The notes beneath the pieces were generated by a model, which was given only the letters and a program-made list of their open reading frames with translations, was not told the DNA's origin and made no database searches. Positions 23,120-34,994 of a stretch of DNA of 64,000 nucleotides are shown one piece after another. Origin of the DNA: Saposhnikovia divaricata (Eukaryota > Streptophyta > Magnoliopsida > Apiales > Apiaceae); NCBI GenBank assembly GCA_036435485.1, contig CM071595.1, positions 4,712,001 through 4,776,000 on the forward strand, written 5' to 3'. Every line of letters starts with the position of its first letter. The first letter of the stretch is position 1. The position numbers and the translations under genes are program-made.

Positions 23120-24321
23120 TGAAGGTAGTGTTTTTCGTAGTTCGTTCACAGGGAAGGACTATCAATATCGATTTCGAGTAGATTATCTCTTACAATCTAG
23201 AAGTGTGTAAATGGGGGGTTTTGAGTTTGGTTAAGGTGTTTTATCAAACACCTTGCATACAATAACTAAATTGCTACAAAAATACAACTAAGTTAATGGC
23301 AACTATCCAAATTTACCAACACAACACAGTGAGTGAATTAACAAGATAAGAGACATTTGACCCAAGGATAATAGAAAATCAAGCACTTCAACCCAACAAG
23401 CAAGAATATATCCAACTCTACCTAACCAAGATAATTGGTGAAGCACACAATCACTTATTTCTCTTCTAAAAACACTAATTTAGTGAAGCACATAAATTAG
23501 CTCTCTTGATAATAGCTACCAATAATGAAGCACTACTAGTATAACCAAATCAAGGAATCAATCAAAGAGAGGCTAGGACAAACCCAAGGATGAGAAGCTC
23601 AACCTAGGTATTTGCACTTAAAGCTTAAGAATTTAGGTAAACTAAACTTGTGCTACTATAATGAATGTACTAACAATTACGGATTAGCACAAACAATTAG
23701 CAATTGAATTCATAAGAGAAGCAAATTGAAGCAACTTACAATTCTCCAAGCAAAATCATAAACAATACAACTCAAGCAATTAAGATAGAATGAAGAAGAT
23801 CTTACTTAATTTGAATGGGTTTAGTACAAGAGGTGCTTCCTTGAGCCAAATTATGGAGTTAGTTACTCATAATTAACTACTTCCTACTAACCCTAATTAT
23901 GTTCTTGAAGAGGCTAAGAAGAGAGGAAAAAAAATAAGATGTAGGTTAAGTTAAGAGATATTAAGATGTTTTGTTCTTTTTAATACACAACAGCTCTGTA
24001 CGGCCTGTTGAACGGCCGTACAACTGCCCGTACAGAAAATCTGCTCCTTTGAACGGCCTGTCGAACGGCCGTACAGCTGCCCGTACGAGATAAACTCTTC
24101 AATATAATGCATTAAACACCTCCCGGCATCACGAGCTTGCATCTTCTAACTTCCCTCTTGAATAATCTTCGCTTTCAAGCCCAAAATAATCCATCTTTTC
24201 AACAATTAAGCATGAGGCACTGAAAGATGAAAAACATAACAAATATTAATAAAACAACATTCGAAACTAACAAAAATGCAGAAGAATAAAAGACAAAACG
24301 TGTATAATATACACGTTATCA
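23120..24321 (-). repeat. 5' LTR of the LARD
   Basis: Same length as the 3' LTR and about 99% identical. Starts TGAAGGTAGTG against TGATGGTAGTG in the other copy. The hairpin pair recurs at 23998 onward. Confidence 0.95.
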
Positions 24322-24992
24322 GCACCGCAAGTTTTTCAAGAATCTTCTTTTTCGTTTTCACCCCAGTACAACATACAACTGTTCGGACAAGCATGTATCT
24401 TTTGGTAGGTGAGACCTAAATCTTTAATGACATTCTTTGCGGCATTGAAGGATAAAGGTAAGTGTGCGTGGGGAAAGGCTTCTCTTATCAGCTCTAGTAT
24501 CTCCCCAAATCCTGACTCTGAAATTCCATGAGTACACTTCAAGGAATAAAGCCTAACGATAAAACTTAATTGGGAAAAGTTTGCACAGCCTGGATATAAA
24601 GGCAGCTTTCCCTCTTCAACATGGCGATTAACATTTTTAACATCTCCATTTGGTCCATTAGTATGATGAAGCATCTCCTCTAGGTTATCTCCAAAATTTA
24701 TAAAGGTTTCATAATCCATACGATCCTCATGACTATTTTTGTAGGACTCGAGTGAAACCTCATATATCCAATTAACATATAATGGAGATGGACCATTGCA
24801 GATAAGATGGTCGTAGATCAAATCTGCACGGCGCCACTTGCCATTTTTACAAATCTTGCAAGGGCAGGTTATTTCATCACCTACGGCAAATTTGGGAAAT
24901 GCATTTTGCAAAAATGCCTCTACCCCACTAATGTATCCTTCACTGTACTTTGGTAGGTTTATCCAAAGAACATTTTCCTCGTCGTCCATCAC

Positions 24993-26584
24993 TACAGTTG
25001 AGAAGCATAAAACTATTATAATGAACGATCTTTATGTGTGTGTGTTTGCTAATTAAAACCTATGCAAGCCCAGACCACCTATAATATTAGTTCACGCCAA
25101 AGTAGTGTGTGTTTATATCAGGGGTTTCGACTAAAAACCCCAGTCTAGCTCCCTGGTCTAAAAAATGCTATCGGTTTGGACAAGAAAAGAACGACACACC
25201 AACGTAAGGTTAGTACAGAACTAAAAGTTAGCTTAGTGTAGAACGTATAGTCATGTGTCGTAAACTAAAAGTTCTGAAGCACATGTAGTTGTAGTATTAT
25301 AATATCTTTATGAAAGGTAAAGGGAAGATGCTAATCCCTCATTAAACGATTAACTAGAAGAAAAATATTTTACACTTAATTTAAATCCAGGAAGAACCAC
25401 ATACTGTATTTGCTATCTCAATTAACAAGGAAGAACCACATACTTTGAGCAAAAATCCAGACAATGAATAAAAAATAATATCATAGATACAAATACAAGA
25501 ACAGGATATACAAACAAGAACAGCATATGCCTTAGACAAAAACAAGAACATTACAACAACAAGAACATGATATATCATGCTTTACAAGAAGATATAGTGC
25601 AGTTATAAGAGATAAAACAGCTATCTTCGACTTTAAGCACATGAACATAAACAAGTACTGACAAAACATAAACAAGTACTCACAAAACATACAACGAGAA
25701 AATAGAAACATATCACAATCTATAAAGAAAGTGTAAATACCTTAAAGTAAAAGCCCCAAATCGAACACAATGAAACCCTAATTTCAAGCCCCAAATCGAA
25801 CACACTGAAACCCTAATTTTAAAGCCCCGAAATTGACCGACCCGTTTCAAGCCCTAACTCCAAATTAATCCTGAGAAAGAGAAATAAAGCCCGGAATTAG
25901 TGAATTAAATCTATAAACTAAACCAATTGAGAGCTGCATGTGTGTGTACGAGTGTGAGTAACAGAGAATTGACTAACAGAGAATGTGAGAGAGGAGAGAA
26001 AGAAAGGATAGAGAGAATATGTGTGTGTACGAGTGTGTGTGAGTGTGTATCGACTGTGAGCGGAGAGAGGAGAGAGTGGAGAGAGAGACCGTGGAGAGAG
26101 TGAGGATAGAGTGGAGAGACTAGAGAGTGTGTCTGAAACTTCTTTTTAGCCGCGGTCTGAAATTTTGGTTGGGCGGTATTTTTGCCGCTCACCAAACTTT
26201 ACCCCAAATTTACTCCTTTTTTTTCAACATTTTATTTAATTAATTTATTTCTTTATTAAATATTTAATTCCTTTTTTTTTGCTAAATGATTTCTTTTACA
26301 TAATTTGTTAATATATTCAAAAAACATTATATACGAAAATATTTTTTTATTTATTCATATATTAAAATATATTTAGAAAAAAAATATTTTAAAAATTTTG
26401 TTTAATAATATTTAATAAATATAAAATTAAAATTACACATCTTAAAAAGTTTTAACATGTTTAGTGAAATATTCACTCTCTTATGGAATATTCTAGATTT
26501 TTATAAAAATTATTTTTATTAAAAAAGTAATTTCCATGTGAAAAAAGGTTAAAAATTTTATTCATAGTAGAAAATATAAAATTT
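24993..26584. other. 5' non-coding part of the CACTA element
   Basis: Upstream of the tnp2 ATG (24992). It holds a 2.5-copy tandem repeat of about 36 bp (25745-25830, core GCCCCAAATCGAACACA), a purine-rich GAGA/TGTG tract (25935-26130) and an A/T-rich run (26215-26584). No gene recognised. This is likely the leader and promoter of the transposase gene. Confidence 0.5.
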
Positions 26585-26765
26585 TGTTCATTGTAAAATC
26601 ATGGCAACACAATTTCAGACCTACGGCAACACACAAACATTTTTATTCTATGCCAACTTATTTTTTCTACCTAAGGCAACATAAAAATGATAATGTTGTA
26701 TTAGCAAAAAACATGCATGGCAAATGCAACATATCCAAAGTCAACATAGGCTCTAGATGTGTTCA
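26585..26765. repeat. CACTA subterminal repeats, right
   Basis: GGCAACA-type copies occur near 26603, 26625 and 26675, mirroring those at the left end. Together with the terminal repeats they mark both ends as belonging to one element. Confidence 0.7.
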
Positions 26766-26786
26766 TAGGCCTTTTATGGTGTAGTG
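26766..26786 (-). repeat. CACTA terminal inverted repeat, right (5' end of element)
   Basis: Reverse complement of the left terminal repeat over 21 bases, followed by TSD TCA at 26787-26789. Confidence 0.95.
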
Positions 26787-27850
26787 TCATGTGGCATTAC
26801 TGTGGTAACACACCCATTCAACTCACACGGAAGCCAAGGTACCACCCAGACCTTTGTACTTGCACCATCCCCAATCCGTCTCCGACATCCCTCCTTTAAC
26901 ACCTTCTGTGCAGACAAGAGACTACGCCAAGTATAACTCGGACTTGCCCCAACTTCCACATTCAAGAAATCCGTATCTGGGAAATATTTTGCCTGCATAA
27001 TTCTTGACAATAAAGGATCCTCTCCTTTCAAAATTCGCCACCCTTACTTGGCTAACATGGCAGTGTTAAACTCGCGAAGACTACGAACTCCTAACCCACC
27101 AGCAAACTTTAATACGCTCAATCTTTTCCAATACATCCATCTAATACCCCTAGTATTTGAACCATTACCCCACCAAAAACCATTTAGCTGTCTTTCTATT
27201 TTTTCACACACACCTGCAGGAATCATGAATATACTCATCCAGAAATTTGGCATAGATTGAGCTCCAGACTTTATAAGTGTGAGTTTTCCGCCCTTAGACA
27301 ACACCTTATTACTCCACCCCTGCACTTTACTCCCCACACGGTCAATCAGCGCCCCAAACACCTCCGTTTTATTCCGACCAATACACATAGGCATGCCTAA
27401 GTACTTACCCGGCTCATTTAGCTCCTGAACTCCTAGCCTTGCACACACTCTAGCTCTTTCATCCACCTTAGTATTAGGACTAAAAGTGATATTCGACTTG
27501 TTGTAATTAATTGCCTGGCCAGAGATCATCTCATGCCTTTGCAACACATTTTTTATAGTACCAGCTTCCACCACATTTGCCTGAAAGAACAAATAACAAT
27601 CATCAGCGAAAAATAGGTGTAAAATCGATGAAGCACCTCTAGCTATGCTGCACCCATGAATTAACCCAACACTTTCATTCCTTCGAATAATTGCTCCCAA
27701 CCCTTCTGCACACATTATATATATATAAGAAGAAATAGGATCCCCTTGTCGAATCCCCCTTTGAGGAAGAACATTACCAAAAACTTCCACATTATTCAGA
27801 AAACCATATGACACCGTCTTGACAGCGAATTCAATGGCCTTAAAGTCAGT
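26787..27850 (-). pseudogene. LINE ORF2, 5'-truncated reverse transcriptase half
   Basis: Minus-strand L1-type reverse transcriptase. It begins abruptly near 27850 inside the RT domain (PQRGIRQGDPISSYIYI, then FADDCYLFF, the catalytic [FY]xDD). The thumb and connection region (WWGNGSNTRGIRWMYWKRL) follows. A TAA at about 27042-27044 replaces the usual glutamine after AMLAK. The frame continues to VTTVMPH, where the CACTA element interrupts it at 26786/26787, and resumes in phase at 11623. 5' truncation inside RT is typical of LINE copies made by target-primed reverse transcription. Confidence 0.85.
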
Positions 27851-28029
27851 TTTGAAGTGGGTGCTATGTTTTATTTTTCATTTTCTCGAAAAAAAAAACC
27901 CCTAAAAATGTTTACATATTTGCATGGCTCCAAAAGAACTAATCATCTATCACATACTTTTAAAACTTTCCGTGAAAACCCTTTTATGATTGAAGTGAGT
28001 TTCTAAGTTATGGTTTCAAAAAAAAAAAG

Positions 28030-29037
28030 TTATGGTTGTCCCTAATTTCTAGTCCCGAATTCATTGAAATTCATTTGGCTAAATCAACTAATGACCCTCG
28101 ATTGACTCACAGTCATCTCCTTGTAAGCTTAATGCCTTTTGCGCTGAATGGTGAGTCGGAAAACGTATGTGGTTTCTTAAAATCTGTTACGAGTTTATCT
28201 TTATATTCTCTGCTTAACGAGCTGGTAACTGAGCCTATAGAGCATGATTATCTAGGTGATAGTTTATGTATATAATGGGTCATTGTAAGGGTTTGGTCTG
28301 TGTAACAGGGAATGATTATGTATTATTGTGGAATCCATCCACTAGAATATGTAAAAGATTGCCCAAACTCGAATAAAAGCTTTGTAGATTTGGGTTCGGT
28401 TATAGTGAATTGACTAATGATTTCAAAGTTGTTGCTATCTTTACTCTTACTTATCCAGCTGAAAGTGGAGTAGTGTCAATCTATAGCTCAAAAACTGATT
28501 CTTGGAGAATGATTGAAAATTTTCCTTTTAAGGATGTACCAGATGATGCCAAAATTTTCACAAACGGAGCCATACACTGGACTGTTAGAACCCCTATGCG
28601 ATTGAATTACCTGAAATCGTTTGTTGTTGTTTCTCTTGATCTAAAAACAGAGACATATCGAGATATTTTGCCTCCAGATTGTGGAAAAAGACCCTTGCTT
28701 CTGTACCTTGGGCACTTTTGGCGAAAACCTTTCCATTTGTGAATTTGATTATGCTAATGACCATGCTAAATTGTTGATAATGAAGAAACGTGATGTGCAG
28801 CAGGCGTGTTGGACACAATTAGTCACCATCCCCCGAATGAATTTGGATAGGCTAAGACAATTGTTTCTGAAACCGATCCAAATTTCTGTAAACGGTGAAG
28901 TTATTTTGAACTCTGAGTCAAATTTACGACTATACAATGCTAAGGATAACACGTTCAGGGAATTGTTGGATAGAGAGAGGGGATGGCTACGTGATGTAGA
29001 TACTTATGTTGAGAGCTTGGTTTCACCCCATCTCTAA
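28030..29037 (+). pseudogene. F-box-associated (FBA) domain protein, frameshifted and without F-box
   Basis: Pieces in changing plus-strand frames match the usual plant F-box/FBA pattern: SLISSPEFIEIHL (after the F-box), GHCKGLVCVTGNDY and LLWNPSTRICKRLP, FGFGYSELTNDFKVV, TDSWRMIENFPF, NGAIHWTV, VVVSLDLKTETYRDILPP, then FGENLSICEFD and the C-terminal part to the stop at 29035-29037. Frame changes fall near 28275, 28375 and 28685 (an A-run), and the N-terminal F-box that would bind SKP1 is missing. The LINE ends about 180 bases upstream and may have contributed to the loss. Confidence 0.8.
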
Positions 29038-29851
29038 ACCCACGCAACAAGTGAGAAAAGGCGGTATATCACTTAGATTATTTCAATTGATGTAATCTTA
29101 CTTTTTACCATATATTAAATATATTCTGAAACTTCAACTTCATTCTGAATTGTCTATCTATGTATATGGATGTGCTTCAACTCATTAACCCTTTTTTGCA
29201 TATGTTTATGATCATTTTATAGCTTTAGGACGAAATCCTTAGACTCTTTATTTGTTGTATCATATTTAGCTAGCTTTGGGCACGAAAATAAATATCAATT
29301 TTGTGAAGTGATTCATGGATCTGCCTGCTTTCTTACCATTTTGATTTTCTTGCAATTTCCTGGTTTTTTTTATATAGGACAATCACTATTGATAATGCTA
29401 CGTTGGTATACAATAAATATACCTGAACAGACCTGGTATACGATACTAAGTAGTGTTACTGTAAAATATAATCCATTACAATTTACGACTTTTCTTAAAT
29501 TTTTTGGTAAAGAGACTTGGAAAACATTTAGTGTTTCCTGATTGTAGGTAGAAACAGATCCCTTCATTTTTTGGGTGACAAATTGAAGTATAATTTTCCC
29601 ACACCAAATAACTGCTATCCACTCATCCTGGTTGATGAAAATCAGATAAGGGATAAGGCTTTGTAGTAAAATGGTGTCCATGTACATCAAACATCTTCAA
29701 TGTGAACCACAAAACCTTTGAAAAATCGGATTCTCTTTTCCCTGTCAGCAGACTTAACACATTTTCTGTCTCTCCCCCATTTTTATACATATTCAAGTTT
29801 GTACTGTAAAGAGAGAATTTTCTGTCATATTGTTACAATATAAATCCAGCA
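29038..29851. other. Intergenic region with the PSAL promoter side
   Basis: No gene seen in 29038-29750. A TATA-like TTTTTATACAT lies near 29778, about 70 bases before the PSAL ATG, after a pyrimidine-rich TCTCTCCCCC tract. Confidence 0.45.
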
Positions 29852-31128
29852 ATGGCTGCTGCTACTGCCTCAACAATGGCCAACCAACTCAAGAGCAGTT
29901 TTACTTCATCATTAACAAGAGGACTTGTTAGTCCCAAAGGTCTCTGTGGAGCTCCACTTAGAGTCTTGCCTTCCAGGAGAAACTCTGTCTTCACTGTCAA
30001 GGCTGTTCAGGCTGACAAGGTTAGGATCTCAAATTTTATGTTGAACTTTATTCTCTTTCCTTAGGCGCAAGAAATCACCTTTTTAGATGTCATTATTATG
30101 CTGTATGTAGCTCCTGATATTAGGATAGAATTGTTGTATGTACTTGGTGGTAAACTCCTATTTCTGTGTTTGAGAATGCCTATGATGGACCTGTGCAACT
30201 CAAGTCAGAAGGTCATCACTTATGGCATCTTGCATGATTGTAGATTTGAGAATTATATACACTGATTATTTTTAATGGTTTTCTTGGTGATGTTTCAATT
30301 TGACATTTCAAATGAGGCTAAGCAATATAATTAAGTTGCATCGTTCGAAGATATAATACGTTTTTGGAATTTGTTGTAAGTTATCATCACTCGAGTTGAT
30401 AATGATCCATTGACAATGAAAAATGTCTTATTGGTTTCGTTTGAAGAAAAAAGGACACTCTGGACAAGACCAATACATGAACACCCCATTTCATTCTACT
30501 TGTGCAAATGGTTCTGTTAGTACTTTGCAAAGACAAGGATCTGACAAGATTTTTTAAATAAAATTTGGTTGCCTTAAAAACTCAGGTCCATGACTGGATT
30601 TATATACTTAACCAAATGCTCTATCATTGTATGCAGCCTACATATCAAGTGATTCAGCCTATCAATGGTGACCCATTCATTGGTAGCCTGGAAACTCCAG
30701 TGACATCAAGCCCATTGATTGCATGGTACCTTTCTAACCTTCCAGCCTACAGGACAGCTGTGAACCCACTTCTCCGAGGGGTCGAGGTTGGTCTGGCTCA
30801 CGGGCTCCTTCTTGTTGGCCCCTTTGTAAAGGCTGGCCCATTGAGGAACACAGAATTTGCAGGTGCAGCTGGATCTTTAGCAGCAGGCGGGCTAGTAACA
30901 ATTCTTAGCATATGTTTGACAATGTACGGGATTGCATCATTCAAAGAAGGAGAGCCATCAATTGCACCAGCATTGACTTTGACTGGGAGGAAGAAGCAAC
31001 CCGATCAGCTTCAAACTGCTGATGGATGGGCCAAGTTTACTGGAGGATTCTTTTTCGGAGGAATCTCTGGAGTCACTTGGGCCTATTTCCTACTCTATGT
31101 TCTTGATCTTCCTTACTTTGTGAAATAG
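29852..31128 (+). CDS. PSAL: Photosystem I reaction centre subunit XI (PsaL), plastid precursor
   Basis: Two exons: 29852-30019 and 30637-31128, with a GT-AG intron at phase 0. The product is 219 residues, the usual plant PsaL length. Residues 1 to about 50 form a chloroplast transit peptide rich in S, T, A and R (MAAATASTMANQLKSS). The mature part starts near AVQADKPTYQVIQPINGDPF and carries the conserved PsaL core (SSPLIAWYLSNLPAYRTAVN, LRGVEVGLAHG, GPFVKAGPLRNTE) with three membrane helices. PsaL sits at the edge of photosystem I in the thylakoid membrane. In plants it contributes to the docking site of LHCII during state transitions and binds PsaH and PsaO. All conserved residues appear intact, with no stops. 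It is the clearest functional gene here. Confidence 0.97.
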
Positions 31129-31990
31129 AGAATTAGATTCCAGTTCACTTGTACTGTTGTAATTGAATTGGGAAATGAAGTTGTATACTTGAAAGTAGTA
31201 ATCACTTGGAGGATGATGTATAATACGTTTTTCTAATGAATGTTTTTAACTTGCTTGTTACCTTGTGTTGATTCATCAGTGTTGCATTAAATTTGTTTTG
31301 GAGTTGAGGACATTGATGATTATTATGAACAAATTGTTCTTTTATGCTTTTGTACTACAAGTACAGAAGTACTACGTGAAATATTTCACATGATGGTTGC
31401 TCACTAACATGCATGTAAAGCCAAGGTAAGGGTATGCCAAGATATTGGATTAAATACTGAATAATGCTCCTTAAGAGGATACTATATAAACCAATCATAC
31501 TCGACCACTAGGAATTAGTCTAGAGTGGATAAGAGTGATGCACGAACACCTTACCGGTACCAATCTGAAATATAGTTTAGATTAAAGACGGGTTGAACTT
31601 GTTTTCGTAATATAATTGCTGGTAGAACTCACAAGGATAGTCCAGTTTAAGCTCAGGGTATATTTATACTAGAATAGTTTTTAACCTCAGGGTATTACCT
31701 AAGATCATCGTCAGGCACATTAAACTCTGAACTAAATATTCATATTGAACATTAATAGACATGAATATCATGAGATAATAAAATGTAAATAGAAAAAATT
31801 GGAGGGGAATATGAGAGCCAAAGACACCATATCCTTAATAAAGATATTCATATCCCAATTATATGGAGGGAAATGGAACAACAGGTTTAACTGTCACTTT
31901 CTGTTTGTTTGGAAACACACATTTACTTTACATTACATAATGCTAAACCTCCCATGACCGTACTTTGGCGCCAAACCCTGATCAACTGCA
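31129..31990. other. Intergenic region between PSAL and the hydrolase-fold gene
   Basis: The 3' flank of PSAL and about 700 bases without coding signs. The last 30 bases hold a perfect E2F-type palindrome. Confidence 0.5.
31964..31975. promoter_or_regulatory. E2F-type palindrome
   Basis: TTTGGCGCCAAA, two overlapping TTTGGCGC consensus sites for plant E2F/DP factors, 15 bases upstream of the ATG at 31991. Confidence 0.55.
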
Positions 31991-34900
31991 ATGGCAGTTC
32001 ACATTTCTTCTCCTTCTCCTTCTTTCCAATCCCATAGTTTTCATCATCGATTTCCCACTTCATCTTCATCGTCGCTTTCACCAGGGTCTCTCAAAAGGAC
32101 TCATATTCCCCGGATGAAGAAATCGCTTGCTTTTAGCTGTCGATCAAGCAATGAAGATGTATGTATATTCTAATTAAGTACCTCTTATTAACTTGTATTT
32201 TTTTTTATGTTATGTTATTAAAAATATCCTTCTTTTGTAGTTTTATATAGATGCTCCCGAATCTGTTGGTGATGGATTTTCTTTCAGCGGAGGTTTAATA
32301 TCTTACCGTCTCAAATTAAGTTTCTTCCAAATAGATTTCTGATTTTATAAAAATAAACTTTATTTCGACACCTTTTTCGGGGAACAGGAAAGTATGCTAT
32401 TGGAGATGGAACAAGTCCTGCTGATGAATGGTTCAAAAAAGGAAAATTTGTAAGCATTTTATCTACCTTATATGTTTATAGAACTTCATTCATTCATCAG
32501 ATTAAGCTATAACTTGTATAGGTGAATATCTTATCTTCACCTTGTCAGTCTACAAGAAAACTTGCTGTCCATACATTTATGTAAACATTGATGTATGTGT
32601 TGTTCTCTTCCTATGTTGCAATCGTTTTAGGTAAAAGCTCATCCTGTTTCTGGCACTGGTGAAAAGGCAAAGGATCCAATATTTGGTCTAACAATGGGTG
32701 GCAGTTCTCAAGCCTCTGTTGATCTTTTCAGGTAATATGAAGTATCTTAAGTAGAATCGATATCCCTTTCAAACATTCAACGGAGACAGGGTACATTTCT
32801 ATACAGAAAATGAGGATTGTACATTTGCAGGAATCGCCAATTAAAACGTGCTCTCTATGTATATGATTTTCTACACTAGATGGTTTTGCGTCGAAAGTGG
32901 AAGTGCTGATAATCCTCCTATAATTTTAATACATGGCTTCCCTTCACAGGTGAGAGCATAATCTTGTCCTCTAGTTTATTTCAAAATTGTATGGAGATTT
33001 ATCTGTTGTGGCGAGCTTGCTCTGGCTACCGGAAAAAGATAATCCTAATCAAATTAATCGTGTAACCTAAAATGGATAGTATGATTTGTGTGATAGTAAT
33101 TTTCTTACATTTAATGTCATTTTTCTTGTATGTTGCTAATGCTTATGAATTTTTGGGAATTCATATTTAGCATGGTAGCCCTTACAATTGAATATTTATT
33201 CTATTTGCGGAAGTTACAATTTTTTTTAAGGTCTACACCATATTATCATATCCTCAAGAATGAAGTATGAAATATGCAGAAACTGGTTCAATGCTATTTT
33301 TTAGATCACGGTGTCTAGTTTCATATTCATTTGATGATAAATTTCATTTGTTCTCCTACTGACAGGCTTATTCATATCGTAAGGTTCTTCCAATTCTAGC
33401 CAAGAATTACTTTGTCATTGCTTTTGATTGGATAGGTAAGATTATACGTAACTCAGTGCCCTCTTCAAGCTTGTAGCTTATTTAACAGGTGCAGCAGTAA
33501 AATATAAAACAATTTTTCCATACATCTCTTTCTACAGGCTTTGGATTTTCAGATAAGCCCCTGCCCAAGAATGGTTTCGACTACACACTAGATGGTAGTT
33601 TTCCATTTAGCCTTTATGATTGCTGGATGTAGGCTCTATATTATCCGTTTATAATGTAAATTTCTTAAAGTGGCATCACATGTGCAGAATATGTTTCATC
33701 TTTGGAGTCTCTCATTGATCAGCTAGGCACTAGCAAGGTCTCACTTGTTGTGCAGGTATTTTCTTTTTCTTTTGTATATTACAATTTACAGAACAGATGC
33801 TCGGATACGAGGTATGTTACCCTTGATGCAACAAACTAAAAAACAATGTGCTTTTTTTTCTGTTTTACTTCTGCAGGGATATTTTGCACCAGTTGTTGTT
33901 AAATATGCAAGCAGACATCAAGAAAAGATAAATGATCTCATACTTCTCAACCCCCCTGTATGAGTTACTTTGACCTTTTCTGATTGATATTTTTAATATT
34001 TAATCTAAATAAAGGTACAAATCATGTGACCTTGAGTGGGTAATAAAATTTTGTTGTTCATCATGGTATGTTGTAGATAATAGCGAAACATGCCAACCTG
34101 CCTTCAACTTTGTCCATATTCAGCAACTTTTTGCTGGGGGAAATATTTTCACAGGTATGAGAAACATGGGGATTCAGGTTGCTAAATTTACTGTCTGGAT
34201 TTGGTTCCGGTACTGGTTGGTGTACATTTTGATGATTGACTTTATTTTTTTTTAATCTCCCAACAGGACCCTCTAAGGGCCAGTGATAAAGCCTTGACAA
34301 GCGCTGGTCCTTACAAAATGAAAGAAGATGATGCCATGGTTTATAGAAGACCTTATCTAACATCTGGTTCATCAGGTTTTGCACTAAACGCAATCAGTAG
34401 GTCGATGAAAAAAGAACTCAAGGTGATTTTTTTTTCTTTTACTCTGTTTATTTCATGTTTCTATTCTTTTCCATCCTACTGATGAGAAATCTTTTTTTAA
34501 AATTGTAAAAACATGAAGCAGGATCTGGATACTGGTTTTGTTTTTTCAGCTAACTACTTTGGATGCTGTTTTTAATGGAGCTTCTACGTACAGTATTTAA
34601 TTTCTAAAGGGCACTGTTTCTCATGTGTTATATTGTTCAACTTCACAGAACTATATTGAGGAAATGAGAACTACCCTCATGGATGATAGTTGGAAGGTTC
34701 AAACTACAGTGTGCTGGGGACAGAGAGATCGGTGGCTTAGCTATGATGGAGTTGTAGATTTCTGCAACAATTCAAAACATCGGTTGGTGGAACTTCCTAT
34801 GGTGAGAAACAGTCGATTTGGGCTCACTCGACACATGGTGTCTTCACTAGACTGCAAATCTACAAGAATTTATGCAGATTACATATTTCATTCTTGTTTT

Positions 34901-34994
34901 GCAGGCAGGACACTATGTACAAGAGGATTCTGGTGAAGAACTAGGACAACTCATTGCTGGAATGATTCGCAAAAGGAGTTTTGGCATTTCATGA
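31991..34994 (+). CDS. Plastid-targeted alpha/beta-hydrolase-fold protein without the nucleophilic serine
   Basis: Thirteen exons close in phase: 31991-32158, 32241-32292, 32388-32449, 32631-32731, 32880-32949, 33366-33435, 33538-33594, 33688-33755, 33877-33957, 34077-34154, 34267-34422, 34649-34801, 34905-34994. The product is 401 residues. The N-terminal ~50 residues are S/H/P-rich, like a chloroplast transit peptide. Fold landmarks: oxyanion-loop LIHGFPSQ, then DWIGFGFSDKP, the nucleophile elbow, acid turn CWGQRDRW, and histidine motif AGHYVQED. The elbow reads VVQGYFAP where active enzymes have G-x-S-x-G, so tyrosine stands where serine is expected. It may be a non-catalytic member, or use another mechanism. 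Family resemblance is to haloalkane dehalogenase-like and epoxide hydrolase-like proteins. The substrate is unknown. Confidence 0.88.

Larger units (their letters stand above)
16569..24321 (-). mobile_element. Large non-autonomous LTR element (LARD type) inside the CACTA transposase
   Basis: Two 1,202-bp LTRs (16569-17770, 23120-24321) in direct orientation flank 5,349 bp. The 5-bp target duplication GCACC is exact (16564-16568, 24322-24326). Primer site 23100-23117 and polypurine tract 17773-17784 place it on the minus strand. The only coding trace is a gag-tail-like frame near the 5' end (22112-22948). There is no protease, RT or integrase. It must have been moved in trans. About 11 mismatches between the LTRs were counted by eye (roughly 0.9%). 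With an assumed rate of 1.3e-8 per site per year that means a few hundred thousand years. Confidence 0.95.
16100..24992 (-). pseudogene. CACTA tnp2-type transposase, split by an LTR element and internally deleted
   Basis: The N-terminal part (24992-24327) carries the Transpos_assoc domain (CPCKICKNGKWRRADLIYDH) and the conserved run LGLTYQKIHACPNSCMLYWG. An LTR element (16569-24321) follows. The frame resumes in phase at 16563 with the start of the Transposase_21 (tnp2) domain (VPANVMRYFPLKPRLQRMF, LRHPADAEAWK). After RYPHFLSE, near 16310, similarity stops and an acidic tail follows in another frame. The DDE catalytic core, several hundred residues in normal tnp2 proteins, is missing, so an internal deletion is inferred. 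A TGA at 24336-24338 replaces an expected cysteine. The protein cannot be functional. Confidence 0.85.
11624..26786 (-). mobile_element. CACTA (En/Spm) DNA transposon inserted in the LINE
   Basis: Terminal inverted repeats of 21 bp begin CACTACACCATAAAAGG at both ends. The 3-bp target duplication TCA is exact (11621-11623 and 26787-26789). Inside are subterminal GGCAACA repeats, a tnp2-type transposase remnant and a second gene with a plant Ptta/En/Spm domain, both on the minus strand. The element spans 15,163 bp, of which 7,753 bp (plus a 5-bp duplication) is a later LTR insertion. The LINE frame is in phase across the two ends, so the insertion was clean. Confidence 0.95.
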
